DNA from: Secundilactobacillus pentosiphilus
Lineage (GTDB): Bacteria > Bacillota > Bacilli > Lactobacillales > Lactobacillaceae
DNA length: 50,850 nucleotides
Assembly (NCBI RefSeq): GCF_002217985.1
Contig: NZ_BCMI01000019.1
Location: 1-50,850 of the forward strand
Reading direction: 5' to 3'
This document shows positions 1 to 7,062 of this stretch, one piece after another; position 1 is the first letter of the stretch; every line of letters starts with the position of its first letter. The position numbers and the translations under genes were made by a program. The notes under the pieces were generated by a model. The model ran no database searches. It was not told the DNA's origin and saw only the letters and a list, made by a program, of their open reading frames with translations.

Positions 1-52
1 AGTTGCCTAGAAGAATAAAACTATTTAGTTCCAACTTTTTGGGTACACGTCA
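1..52 (-). mobile_element. Terminal fragment of an IS3-family (IS150-group-like) element, left window edge
   Basis: Read on the minus strand this begins TGACGTGTACCC and continues AAAAAGTTGGAACTAAATAG. A TG terminus followed by a (C)CCAAAAAGTTGG block is typical of IS150-group inverted repeats. The same 52 bases occur in inverted orientation at 50799-50850, and the match stops at base 53. Identity runs past the usual ~25-bp inverted repeat, so both ends are probably the same (left) end of two IS copies whose bodies lie outside the window. No transposase is visible here, so the family call rests on the terminal motif only. Confidence 0.6.
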
Positions 53-70
53 TAAAAGCTCTCAAAACCC

Positions 71-316
71 CTATTCTTTTGGCCGTGAATCATAGGCCCG
101 TTTGGATTTGTAGCCTGCCTTAAAGACCGTCTGCATGACTTCAATATGGCGTTGCTTCGTCGCTTCAGCTTTCGCGCCAAAGATGAACCGCGCCCACTCC
201 CGCTGATAGCCTGGTGTCAGGTCGTTGAAGAATTGCTGCATGTCCGGCTGATCAGCTAATAATGCGGCCACTGCCGGAACGTCTTTTTCGTAGTCTGCAA
301 GTGATTTTTGCGCCAT
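71..316 (-). CDS. YdeI/OmpD-associated family small protein
   Basis: An 81-residue protein starting MAQKSLADYEKDVP. The start at 316 is preferred because AAGGGGGAAG lies just upstream; an in-frame start 48 bases further upstream has no ribosome site. The C-terminal half (LTPGYQREWARFIFGAKAEA followed by TKQRHIEVMQTVFKAGYK) resembles the conserved YdeI-like ending, in which a YxREW/I...A...T+.+RIE pattern is followed by a basic tail. Full YdeI proteins are longer, near 190 residues, so this is a C-terminal-domain-only version. The family has been linked to bacteriocin or peptide protection, but the biochemical role is unknown. It lies downstream of the strong terminator at 398-434, so it is probably transcribed separately from the operon to its right. 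Confidence 0.6.
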   Translation of the reverse strand: MAQKSLADYEKDVPAVAALLADQPDMQQFFNDLTPGYQREWARFIFGAKAEATKQRHIEVMQTVFKAGYKSKRAYDSRPKE

Positions 317-397
317 GGTACTTCCCCCTTGAATGAATGGTGCTACCAGTATAGCATGTTTCAAAGTGTGCAGACACCAGCTGATACCAAATAAAAA

Positions 398-434
398 CGC
401 CTGACACCGAATGCAATCAGTGTCAGGCGTTTTT
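398..434. terminator. Bidirectional intrinsic terminator
   Basis: A perfect 10-bp stem (CGCCTGACAC with GTGTCAGGCG) encloses a 12-base loop. It is flanked by A5 on the left and T5 on the right, so it can work in both directions. It closes the leftward operon 3534-449. Confidence 0.9.
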
Positions 435-448
435 AATACTGGTCAGCC

Positions 449-1195
449 TTAACGGCCAACGTCCAGTGCTTGATGCTTTAACTTTGGAAAAACGATGCGG
501 TCGGCAATGCCGGTAATACTGCCTTGGAATAAGAACGCAAAGATGGTTCCTAGACCAAAGTTTGTGATACTGCCAGTCATCAGAGCAGCGATAATGCCCA
601 TCAAGGTCGGCGGTACGTAGGAGAACCACATCGCAATCGTCGCATTGCCGCGGCAATAGCGGTAACGCAGGATCTGTGTCAGATCATCGGCCGGATGCAA
701 GACCAAGTTCACCCGCTGGTAAATGGATATCGCGGTCCCCATGCAAGCGACACCCAAGAAATTAATCAGGACGTACAGTGCCACCATTAACGGTGAGTAC
801 GCGTTGGGCATGAGCCGGTTGAAGATGTTGGCGAACCACTGGATGAATAACGAGAACGGCAACAGGAAAGCCAAGTTGCCAAGAATCCGCTTCCATTCTA
901 ATTGATGCATTAAAGCGGCATTCAAAAATGCGACTAACATCCCCAAGACGAAGAACGCCCAGAAAAGCACCTGCGAATTATCACCCAATAACGCGTGACC
1001 TAGATTTGATTCCGCCGCGGTCCAGTACGCAGACCCGAGGAAGGATGGGTGAATGTGCGTACTGGTGACCAATGTCAAAACATTTCCCAATGAGTTGATC
1101 ACTAATGATATCGCAAAGTAGCCGATGGAGGCTGCCATACTGATATGCCGTTGTGAGTCGAAAGCCACTCGTTGGTGTTGCTGTACTGCATTCAC
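449..1195 (-). CDS. YczE/YyaS/YitT-type multi-pass membrane protein
   Basis: A 248-residue integral membrane protein read from GTG 1195, which has AAAGGAC 9-10 bases upstream. The longer reading frame up to 1321 would overlap the preceding VOC gene and has no ribosome site. I see five or six hydrophobic segments (around ISLVINSLGNVLTLVT, VLFWAFFVLGMLVAFLNAAL, LAFLLPFSLFIQWF, LMVALYVLINFLGVACMG, IAMWFSYVPPTLMGIIAALM and FGLGTIFAFLFQG). The early ISLVINSLGN... followed by GSAYWTAAESNLGHAL matches the conserved start of YczE/YyaS-like membrane proteins, sometimes annotated as sugar permeases without proof. It is the last gene of the operon with fructokinase and dehydrogenase (19-base gap), which suggests but does not prove a transport role. 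Confidence 0.65.
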   Translation of the reverse strand: MNAVQQHQRVAFDSQRHISMAASIGYFAISLVINSLGNVLTLVTSTHIHPSFLGSAYWTAAESNLGHALLGDNSQVLFWAFFVLGMLVAFLNAALMHQLEWKRILGNLAFLLPFSLFIQWFANIFNRLMPNAYSPLMVALYVLINFLGVACMGTAISIYQRVNLVLHPADDLTQILRYRYCRGNATIAMWFSYVPPTLMGIIAALMTGSITNFGLGTIFAFLFQGSITGIADRIVFPKLKHQALDVGR

Positions 1196-1214
1196 ATTCT
1201 CGCGTCCTTTCGTG

Positions 1215-1613
1215 TTATTGCGCCAGTTTTTCACAAAATTCAATCTTTTCGTGGTTGGGACCCAAGATGTTGAAGAAGCGGATCCCGTGCTTCCAGAAGC
1301 TAGGAATGGATTGAATTTCATCGTCTAAAACCGTGACGCCATCGAGTTTTTTAACTGCTTCAAACGCCTTGTCCACGTCCGTGGTGTTTAGTGAACAGTG
1401 GTTAATTGCACCGGTCTTTTCAACGACTGGATCGCCTTCCCAGGTTTCAATGACGTAATTGCCCAGTTGAAGAAAGGCACAGCGGTTTTCACCGTTATGA
1501 AACAGTCCGGCTACTTTAAAGCCGAGTTTTTTGTAAAACGCAATGGTGACATCTAAATCTTTTGATGGGATACCCACGTGCTGGATCCCAGTAACGTAAT
1601 CAGTTAATGCCAT
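1215..1613 (-). CDS. VOC-family (glyoxalase/bleomycin-resistance fold) protein
   Basis: A 132-residue protein with the two beta-alpha-beta-beta-beta halves of the vicinal oxygen chelate fold. The candidate metal ligands are in the expected places: His in IQHVGIPSKDL, Glu in YVIETWEG, His in AINHCSLNTTD, and Glu in the final EKIEFCE strand. VOC proteins include glyoxalase I, ring-cleavage dioxygenases, epimerases and drug-binding proteins; the sequence alone does not choose between these. It lies 12 bases downstream of the dehydrogenase gene and 19 bases upstream of the membrane protein gene, inside the fructokinase operon. An epimerase, or a lyase removing a reactive carbonyl from sugar metabolism, is possible. 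Confidence 0.8.
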   Translation of the reverse strand: MALTDYVTGIQHVGIPSKDLDVTIAFYKKLGFKVAGLFHNGENRCAFLQLGNYVIETWEGDPVVEKTGAINHCSLNTTDVDKAFEAVKKLDGVTVLDDEIQSIPSFWKHGIRFFNILGPNHEKIEFCEKLAQ

Positions 1614-1625
1614 AGTAATTTACCT

Positions 1626-2624
1626 CTAGTCAATTTTGACAACTGCTTTAGACACACCGGCAACTTTGCCTTCCAGAACGTCAGCAACTTGTTCCAAACC
1701 AAGTTCGTGGCTGATCAGCGGTTCAACGTTAACTTTGCCGCTGGCAAGCAGTGCAATGGAATCTTCGAAGGAACGTGGGTTGATAAATGACCCTTGAATG
1801 GTCAGCTGCTTTTGATAAACTTCATAGGTGTTCATCTGGAAGTGCTGGTCTGGCTTACCCACACCAAACATTAAGACTTGGGCACCTTTGCGGGTAGCTT
1901 CAACGGCTTCTTCTTGAGTCTGCGGCAAACCAACCGCTTCAATGACAACGTCGTAATCACTAGGGATCTTGTCACGGGTCGTGTTATAAATGTTAGTGAC
2001 ACCGAACTTGTCCTTGTTCAACTGCAACTTGTCATCAATGATCCCGGCTAAATCAACTTGGTGAACACCGTAGGCACCCAAGAGTTGAACGAATAATTGA
2101 CCCATAAAGCCATCACCAATGACTAAGGCTTTTTGATAAGGTGTCAGTTTCAATAGTTGAACACCGTGAACGGCACATGACAGTGGTTCAGTGGTGGCAC
2201 CGGCCTTTAGTGACACTTCATCTGGTAAGTGATAGACCACTTCTGAAGGGGCCGTGAAGTATTCTTCCAAGCCACCGTTACGGGTAACTCCAACGGCTGA
2301 CAAACTGTCACATAGTTCGGGACGGCCTGTCCGGCAGTAGAAGCACTTGCCGCAATAGATGTTAGGATCAACCGTTACGCGATCGCCGACTTTAAAGCCT
2401 TTGACGTCACTGCCGACAGCGGCAACGATCCCGGAATTTTCGTGACCTAAGACAATTGGCGGTACCGCGTTAGCTGAACCGGGAAGCCCGTTGTACAGTG
2501 CGTGGTCAGTGCCGCAAATCCCGGCGTACTTGGTGTTGACTAATACTTCGTCAGCCTTTGGGGTTGGCTTTTGTAAATCTTGAATTTCCATTTTCTTGGT
2601 TCCAGTAAGGACTAAACTCTTCAT
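1626..2624 (-). CDS. Zinc-dependent medium-chain alcohol/polyol dehydrogenase
   Basis: A 332-residue MDR-superfamily enzyme. Catalytic-zinc residues are Cys37 (AGICGTDHALYNG) and the His61-Glu62 pair in VLGHENSG. The structural zinc site is complete (Cys91, Cys94, Cys97, Cys105 in CGKCFYCRTGRPELC). The nucleotide-binding motif is G170-D-G172-F-M-G175 in ALVIGDGFMGQL. The family includes sorbitol, xylitol, threonine and butanediol dehydrogenases. Fructokinase lies 19 bases upstream, so I favour a polyol-to-ketose (for example sorbitol- or mannitol-to-fructose) oxidation feeding the kinase. That is inference from context; the substrate is not visible in the sequence. Confidence 0.88.
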   Translation of the reverse strand: MKSLVLTGTKKMEIQDLQKPTPKADEVLVNTKYAGICGTDHALYNGLPGSANAVPPIVLGHENSGIVAAVGSDVKGFKVGDRVTVDPNIYCGKCFYCRTGRPELCDSLSAVGVTRNGGLEEYFTAPSEVVYHLPDEVSLKAGATTEPLSCAVHGVQLLKLTPYQKALVIGDGFMGQLFVQLLGAYGVHQVDLAGIIDDKLQLNKDKFGVTNIYNTTRDKIPSDYDVVIEAVGLPQTQEEAVEATRKGAQVLMFGVGKPDQHFQMNTYEVYQKQLTIQGSFINPRSFEDSIALLASGKVNVEPLISHELGLEQVADVLEGKVAGVSKAVVKID

Positions 2625-2643
2625 AAATCATCGCTCCATTCTG

Positions 2644-3534
2644 TTATTTTTGATTAACTAATTGATTAACTTCCCGGTAGGCTAAAGCAAAGTCACCGAT
2701 GGTTGCTGACCCGTTATGTGCGGCCAGCGGCATGGTGATATAGTCGTCCAGCTTACCGACGTCTTGATAATCGTTCAGCAACGCCGCAAATTCGTGACGC
2801 ACCTTCTTCAGGAAGGCTTCGCTGACAACACCGCCGCCGAACACAATTTTTTGCGGCCGAATATGCAGCGTCGTTTGTAAGGCGGCCTGGGCCACGTAGT
2901 AAGCCATGATGTCCCAAACGTGATCGGTCAACGGAATCGTTTCACCCTTGCGCCCGGTGCGCGCCTCAAAGGTTGGCCCGGCGACTAACCCTTCCAGGCA
3001 ATCGCCGTGATAAGGGCAGATCCCTTTGAAATCTAAATCATCGGGGTGCCGCTTCAACCGCACGTGGCCGACTTCGGGATGACCCAAGGTGCCAACGAAA
3101 CCGCCGTTTAAAACGGTGCCGGCGCCAACGCCGGTGCCGATGGTGTAATACGTCAGCGCACTCATGTTGGGGTCCTTTTCCCTGGCAAGAATGTATTCAC
3201 CATAGGCTGACCCGTTCACATCCGTGGTCCAGTAAATCGGCAGATCAAACGCTGCTTTCAGCATGCCTAAAAAGTTGGTATTCGCCCAGCCGACTTTCGG
3301 GGTGTCGGTAATGTAGCCGTACTTTTCTGCTTCCGGACGAATCTCGATCGGTCCAAACGAGGCCACCGAAATGGCTCGTAAGTCGGCAAACCGTTTAAAG
3401 TAATCGATCGCCTTTTGGATAGTTTCCGCGGGCGTGGTCGTCGGATACTGAATCCGGTCCTTAACGCGGTAGTTTTCATCACCAACCGCACAGACAAACT
3501 TGGTTCCGCCTGCTTCGATACTTCCTAATAACAC
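2644..3534 (-). CDS. scrK: ROK-family fructokinase
   Basis: A 296-residue ROK sugar kinase. The family start MLLGSIEAGGTKFVCAVG fits GTG 3534 (GAAGAG about 11 bases upstream); a longer reading frame opens at 3546. Visible motifs are the phosphate-binding EAGGTK loop, GTGVGAGTVLNGG (catalytic/ATP region) and the fructokinase-type zinc site GHVRLKRH...CPYHGDCLEGL, which replaces the usual ROK CxCGxxGCxE. FGGGV near the C-terminus is also typical. It phosphorylates fructose (sometimes mannose) to the 6-phosphate in the cytoplasm. It is the first gene of the leftward operon kinase-dehydrogenase-VOC-membrane protein and is divergent from a LacI-family regulator, so local sugar-responsive control is likely. 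The gene symbol is by family resemblance only. Confidence 0.88.
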   Translation of the reverse strand: MLLGSIEAGGTKFVCAVGDENYRVKDRIQYPTTTPAETIQKAIDYFKRFADLRAISVASFGPIEIRPEAEKYGYITDTPKVGWANTNFLGMLKAAFDLPIYWTTDVNGSAYGEYILAREKDPNMSALTYYTIGTGVGAGTVLNGGFVGTLGHPEVGHVRLKRHPDDLDFKGICPYHGDCLEGLVAGPTFEARTGRKGETIPLTDHVWDIMAYYVAQAALQTTLHIRPQKIVFGGGVVSEAFLKKVRHEFAALLNDYQDVGKLDDYITMPLAAHNGSATIGDFALAYREVNQLVNQK

Positions 3535-3579
3535 GTTAATCACCACTCTTCAAAAAGATTTAAAGTGTTTGTTGTTTCT

Positions 3580-3593
3580 TGTAACCGCTTTCA
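3580..3593. promoter_or_regulatory. cre-like catabolite-control site
   Basis: TGTAACCGCTTTCA matches the CcpA consensus TGWNANCGNTNWCA at every fixed position. It lies about 50 bases upstream of the fructokinase start, where a bound CcpA could block transcription of the operon. Confidence 0.65.
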
Positions 3594-3704
3594 ATGTCTA
3601 ATTTAGCATGTTATTTTCTAAAAAGAGCTGCTTTTAGTGAATTTTTCCAAATTGAAAGATTGTTCAAAAGTTTCAACCCGCGATAGCATTGCGTTTGTCG
3701 GTTT

Positions 3705-3718
3705 CGTAAACGCTTACG
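3705..3718. promoter_or_regulatory. LacI-family operator between fructokinase and its regulator
   Basis: CGTAAACGCTTACG is a 14-base imperfect palindrome with the central CG typical of LacI/GalR operators. It sits directly upstream of the -35 box of the regulator promoter, in the divergent intergenic region, and is the likely autoregulatory and operon operator. Confidence 0.6.
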
Positions 3719-3722
3719 TTTT

Positions 3723-3751
3723 TTTACATTTCACTCATTTTCAACTAGAAT
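3723..3751 (+). promoter_or_regulatory. Promoter of the LacI-family regulator gene
   Basis: TTTACA and TAGAAT are separated by 17 bases. AGGAGA lies 10 bases before the ATG at 3784. Confidence 0.65.
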
Positions 3752-3783
3752 GGCATTAACAAGACATAGGAGACGAGTATTTA

Positions 3784-4773
3784 ATGGATTTTCAAAAACC
3801 ACGGGTTACGATCAACGAAATAGCAGAATTAGCCGGTGTTTCAATTGCCACGGTTTCGCGCGCCTTGAACAACCGCCCCGGCATCAGCCAGAAAACCAAG
3901 GAAAAGGTTCAGCGCATTATCACCCAAACTGGCTACCAGCCAAATATCTTTGCCAGAAATATCCGGGAACACCAGACAAAATTAATTGGGTTAATTATTT
4001 CCGACGCCTCTAACGAGTTCTTTAAGCAGGTCAGCCGTGCCGTTCAGGATCAGGCCGCCTTGGCGGGTTATTCAGTCATCATGCTGAATTCCGACGAAAA
4101 CCCAGCCGAAGAGATGCAGGCGATTCAAATTTTGCGTCACTATGACGTTTCTGGGCTGATTATTGCCAGTACGGATACGCACCTGGACTACCATCAGCTG
4201 GTGGGCGACACCCCAACGGTCTTTTTTGACCGCGCACCCTCACCCGATAAACAGTCCCAGTTTGATACCCTGCTGGTGAATAACGTCTCGGGTGCTGAAC
4301 TGGCCGTTTCCGAGCTGATCCGGCAGGGCGCTTCTAAAATCGGCATTCTTTCTAGCGGGGTCTCCACGGCGGGTAAGGAACGCCAGCAAGGTTATTTAAA
4401 GGCGTTAGCTGAATACCACCTGCCGCTGGATCAAAACTTGATCTACACCAGCGACGTCAAGCAAATCAAGGCACTGGACTACGCGCACGAACTGCTGATG
4501 ACCCACCACTGCGACGGTATTTTTGCGGCCGATAACACGCTGCTGCTGGTGGTGCTGCAGGAAATCAAGCTCCTGCACCGTCCCAACATTAAGGTCGCCA
4601 CTTTTGACAATACGGCCTGGTTTGATTACTTTAAGCAGCCCGTGATTTCGGTTAAACAGCCCACCGCCACCATCGGCCATCAGGCGGTCGACCTGGTTTT
4701 AAAGCGGATCAAGGAGCCCACCTTACCCGCAAAGACCAGACGCTTTTCGGTTCAGCTGATCCGGCGTGGGTAA
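3784..4773 (+). CDS. LacI/GalR-family transcriptional regulator
   Basis: A 329-residue regulator. Residues 8-55 form the LacI headpiece (VTINEIAELAGVSIATVSRA followed by LNNRPGISQKTKEKV...TGYQPN), including the hinge helix near NIFARNIRE. The rest is the periplasmic-binding-protein-like sugar-sensing core (LIGLIISDASNEFF..., VSGLIIAST, TPTVFFDRAP, GIFAADN, KVATFDN) with the family ending. Length is normal. It is transcribed divergently from the fructokinase operon, and the shared region contains a LacI-type palindrome and a cre-like site, so the likely job is sugar-responsive repression of that operon and of itself. The effector sugar is unknown. Confidence 0.92.
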   Translation: MDFQKPRVTINEIAELAGVSIATVSRALNNRPGISQKTKEKVQRIITQTGYQPNIFARNIREHQTKLIGLIISDASNEFFKQVSRAVQDQAALAGYSVIMLNSDENPAEEMQAIQILRHYDVSGLIIASTDTHLDYHQLVGDTPTVFFDRAPSPDKQSQFDTLLVNNVSGAELAVSELIRQGASKIGILSSGVSTAGKERQQGYLKALAEYHLPLDQNLIYTSDVKQIKALDYAHELLMTHHCDGIFAADNTLLLVVLQEIKLLHRPNIKVATFDNTAWFDYFKQPVISVKQPTATIGHQAVDLVLKRIKEPTLPAKTRRFSVQLIRRG

Positions 4774-4863
4774 GGGGTTTATCATCGGATCGTATTGATA
4801 AACCGCTACTCAGAGGGCTGGACTGAAAGAAAGCCTAAAATTAGCCTCTGAGCATTGAACACT

Positions 4864-4902
4864 AAAAAACGCCCTGCCGATAATTTTATCGGTGGGCGTT
4901 TT
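4864..4902. terminator. Bidirectional intrinsic terminator
   Basis: The stem AAAACGCCC and CCGATAA pairs with TTATCGG and GGGCGTTTT around a 2-base centre, with a small bulge and A and T runs outside. It serves the convergent LacI-family gene and the metalloprotease gene. Confidence 0.85.
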
Positions 4903-4958
4903 GATGTTAAATTCGGGAATCTACCGCGTTATCTTTCAACTTTAACCTTAATCACTGA

Positions 4959-5580
4959 TCACCGACTACTGACCGTAACCCGATCTTTACTGATGGTATT
5001 AGCCGCACCCGCGGGCGAATCAATGAAGTACTGCTTGGCCGGGATGCTGTACAGTTCCTTGACGTTTTTGACATCGACCGGCTGGATACTCACGTAGCGT
5101 GTTGATTTGTACATCACGCTGTGCTTGCTGGGATTATGGGCCAGTCCCATGGCGTGCCCCAATTCGTGTTCCGCCACGTTGACACGCTGGCTGGTGGTGT
5201 AGCCGTTTTTGTTCAGCTGTGAATTGACTAGGTGGAGCTGAACGCTGACCATCCGTTTGGTACTATCGTGCCGGACTTCCGCCACGCCCACTAAATTTTG
5301 CTTGATCAGTGTCGCTTCATTACTTTGGGCGGGAACGATCGTTATTTGAGCTGAACCGGCAACCACTTTGAACCTGAAGACCTTTTTGGCGTTCCAGGCG
5401 TCGATGGCCCGCGTCCAAACCTTGGTATAGTACGGGCCGACTTTGAGCTGAACGGTTGCCTGGCTGGTTTCAAACCGCCACGGATTGACAACAGGGAGAC
5501 GCCCCGAGGGCAACCCGGCTCAGACTCAGCAACGACAGCACAAAAACCACGCTGACAACAACGATTTTTTTAAACATCAT
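4959..5580 (-). pseudogene. Matrixin-type secreted zinc metalloprotease, frameshifted after the signal peptide
   Basis: The mature part is an M10-like metalloprotease: HELGHAMGLAH gives the HExxHxxGxxH zinc motif, and SVMYKST is the Met-turn. An excellent signal peptide (MMFKKIVVVSVVFVLSLLSL) starts at ATG 5580 with AGAGAAAGTGA upstream, but it is in another frame and runs into a TGA near 5470. Joining the two frames needs one base removed around the CCCTCGGGG run near 5497-5505. That would give a continuous signal peptide followed by RLPVVNPWRFETSQ and a ~205-residue preprotein. Without the shift the protease has no ATG and no secretion signal. A real frameshift or a sequencing error in the G run are both possible. 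Small lactobacillar matrixins are presumed surface or secreted proteases of unknown substrate. Confidence 0.75.
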
Positions 5581-5706
5581 GGTCACTTTCTCTCTTGAAT
5601 TACCACAAGCAATTGACATACATCACTGCAGACTTCTGGCAAACTGTATTTTACCCGCTTCCCAATATTTGTCTAAGAATTTGCTTGAATAATTCAAGTG
5701 TATTTG

Positions 5707-5736
5707 TTTGCAGGTAAAATTAAAACTTGATAGAAT
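5707..5736 (+). promoter_or_regulatory. Promoter of a candidate structured ncRNA
   Basis: TTTGCA and TAGAAT are 18 bases apart, with TGA directly before the -10 box (extended -10). No open frame with a ribosome site follows, but a terminator lies ~260 bases downstream. Confidence 0.5.
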
Positions 5737-5742
5737 GCAACC

Positions 5743-6005
5743 GTAATCAATTTAGTAGATTGATTACTCAGACACAGCTTGTAAACCGCTGTATCCCACA
5801 ACATTTTAGCTAATCTGTGTTACTCCCCCCATACAGTGACCTCAACATAAAAACTGTTGTTAGCACAGATCGGCTAGTTGACGTTTTCCAAATCCCTGTC
5901 CCAATTTGGAACATCAACTCAATCGTGATTTTCAGCGTTTACGCTGAAACCCCTTGTACAAAAAGCAGTCCGCCTCCCTATCCCTTAGACGAACTGCTTT
6001 TTGCT
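5743..6005 (+). ncRNA. Candidate structured non-coding RNA of ~260 nt
   Basis: The stretch between a plausible promoter and an intrinsic terminator holds a series of local hairpins and no convincing coding frame. Seen stems: ACAGC/GCTGT (5774-5778 with 5788-5792); AGCTAATCTGTG with CACAGATCGGCT (5808-5819 with 5864-5875, one internal mismatch); GTTGA/TCAAC enclosing TTCCAAAT/ATTTGGAA (5877-5918); TTTCAGCGT/ACGCTGAAA (5930-5949); and the terminator stem. Such density of stems in an intergenic region argues for a structured transcript. I do not recognise it as 6S, tmRNA, SRP RNA or RNase P RNA. It could also be a long leader whose gene has been lost. Confidence 0.45.
5961..6003 (+). terminator. 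Intrinsic terminator of the candidate ncRNA
   Basis: AAAAGCAGTCCG pairs with CGAACTGCTTTT across a 17-base loop (one mismatch) and ends in a T run. Confidence 0.75.
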
Positions 6006-6015
6006 GTTTAATTTT

Positions 6016-6073
6016 GAAAAAAAGGCTGTTCCACAACTCGGTAGATGCCAGAATCTGAGTTGTGGAACAGGCT
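6016..6073 (-). terminator. Terminator of the crcB operon
   Basis: A 17-bp inverted repeat (AGGCTGTTCCACAACTC and GAGTTGTGGAACAGGCT, one mismatch) with a 17-base loop. On the minus strand it is followed directly by an uninterrupted T run. Confidence 0.8.
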
Positions 6074-6178
6074 AAGGCTATATTCAAGTAGTGAACCAAA
6101 GCACATTTTAAGCTGTATTTTAGTCAAGAAATTAACTGGCAGACTTATCGATATAGACTTAAGTCACACCCTCAACTT

Positions 6179-6526
6179 TCAAATCATCTGCCCAATCATC
6201 ACACCGACCGCTGCGGCTAAAATACCCACTAAAGCGGTGCCTGCGTAATATAGCATCCCCTGTATCCAGTGGCGGTCCCGTAACAGCACGAAGGTATCGG
6301 TCATGTAGGTGGAAAAAGTCGTGTAGCCCCCGCAAAATCCCGTTAACAGAATCAGTGACCAAGGCTGCGGTAAAGCCAACGTGACCAGCACGCCAGCAAC
6401 CAAAGCACCGGTAGCGTTGATCACCAAGGTCGCCATGGGAAATGTCGGATGCCACCGCTTACCTGCCACCGTGATCAAATAGCGCAACACCGCACCGCAG
6501 CCGGCACCAAGCCCGATCAGCATCAT
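6179..6526 (-). CDS. crcB: CrcB/Fluc fluoride channel subunit
   Basis: A 115-residue four-helix membrane protein of the Fluc family, which exports fluoride as a dual-topology dimer. Diagnostic segments are the N-terminal GAGCGAVLRYLI, the helix-2 TLVINATGALVAG with its polar Asn, and the TM3 break GFCGGYTTFSTYM, whose Phe/Thr-Ser motif lines the pore. Its ATG overlaps the stop of the upstream crcB copy by 4 bases (ATGA), so the two are translationally coupled. Tandem crcB pairs usually form heterodimers with opposite subunit orientation. Confidence 0.93.
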   Translation of the reverse strand: MMLIGLGAGCGAVLRYLITVAGKRWHPTFPMATLVINATGALVAGVLVTLALPQPWSLILLTGFCGGYTTFSTYMTDTFVLLRDRHWIQGMLYYAGTALVGILAAAVGVMIGQMI

Positions 6527-6921
6527 GCTTTTCGCCTCCGTCCTAAGGCCAAGGCAGCCGCGTAACCGCTAGCGGCTGCCAGCAGTCCCAGCGTCAGGTT
6601 CAGCACAAAGATCGTGATCGCATATGCTGGCCTACTTGGCACGTTCAGCAATAAGTTCACTACCAGCGTGGAAAAGGTGGTAAACGCGCCAATAAATCCT
6701 GTGCCCAAGCCCACGATCAGCCAATTAGGCACAGCCAGATAAATGACGACCCCGTATGTAATAAATGCCAATAAAAAACTACCGACCACGTTGACCGTGG
6801 TGGTGCCTAATAGCGATGTGCCATCGTGCAGCAGCTGACCAACTTCGTAGCGGGCAATGCCGCCAAAAAAGCCGCCGATAAAAACAGCCAATAGATCTGT
6901 GAATTTTAGTTGGTTACCCAT
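6523..6921 (-). CDS. crcB: CrcB/Fluc fluoride channel subunit
   Basis: A 132-residue Fluc-family protein. The start at 6921 (MGNQLKFTDL) is preferred over the frame opening at 6957 because AAGGGGAATG precedes it. It carries GGFFGGIARYEVG, TTTVNVVGSFLLAF (the pore Asn) and GFIGAFTTFSTLVVNLL, the full set of family motifs. A basic tail (LGRRRKA) ends the protein and may set topology opposite to that of the partner encoded 4 bases into its end. A promoter lies about 50 bases upstream. I looked for a fluoride riboswitch in the leader and found none. Confidence 0.93.
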   Translation of the reverse strand: MGNQLKFTDLLAVFIGGFFGGIARYEVGQLLHDGTSLLGTTTVNVVGSFLLAFITYGVVIYLAVPNWLIVGLGTGFIGAFTTFSTLVVNLLLNVPSRPAYAITIFVLNLTLGLLAAASGYAAALALGRRRKA

Positions 6922-6965
6922 AACATTCCCCTTACGCCGTTTTTCGATTGAAACCAATGCTGAAA

Positions 6966-6994
6966 ATTATAGCAAACGGCCCCGTTAGGTACAA
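6966..6994 (-). promoter_or_regulatory. Promoter of the crcB operon
   Basis: On the minus strand TTGTAC and TATAAT are separated by 17 bases. The predicted leader is only about 40 bases, too short for a fluoride riboswitch. Confidence 0.75.
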
Positions 6995-7036
6995 GGCGCT
7001 TTAGTTACGGATGATGTGAACTTGAAAAAAGTAAAC

Positions 7037-7062
7037 GGCTGTGACCCACACAGGTCACAGCC
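7037..7062. repeat. Perfect hairpin, probable terminator-like element
   Basis: GGCTGTGACC and GGTCACAGCC form a perfect 10-bp stem around a 6-base loop. On the minus strand a T-rich stretch follows about 5 bases later (GTTTACTTTTTTC). It separates the crcB promoter from the adhesin leader and may stop leftward read-through. Confidence 0.55.

Noticed and set aside
423-656. 77-codon leftward frame starting MPRQCDDCDVVLLRT
   Set aside because: It lies inside the membrane protein gene in another frame and overlaps the terminator; Arg/Cys/His-rich shadow translation.
5817-6248. Two rightward frames of 64 and 67 codons
   Set aside because: No ribosome sites; one runs through the terminator and the other into the crcB gene. 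The region is better explained as structured RNA plus a terminator.
6922-7020. Fluoride riboswitch upstream of crcB
   Set aside because: The mapped promoter leaves a leader of only about 40 bases and I see no crcB-motif pseudoknot sequence.
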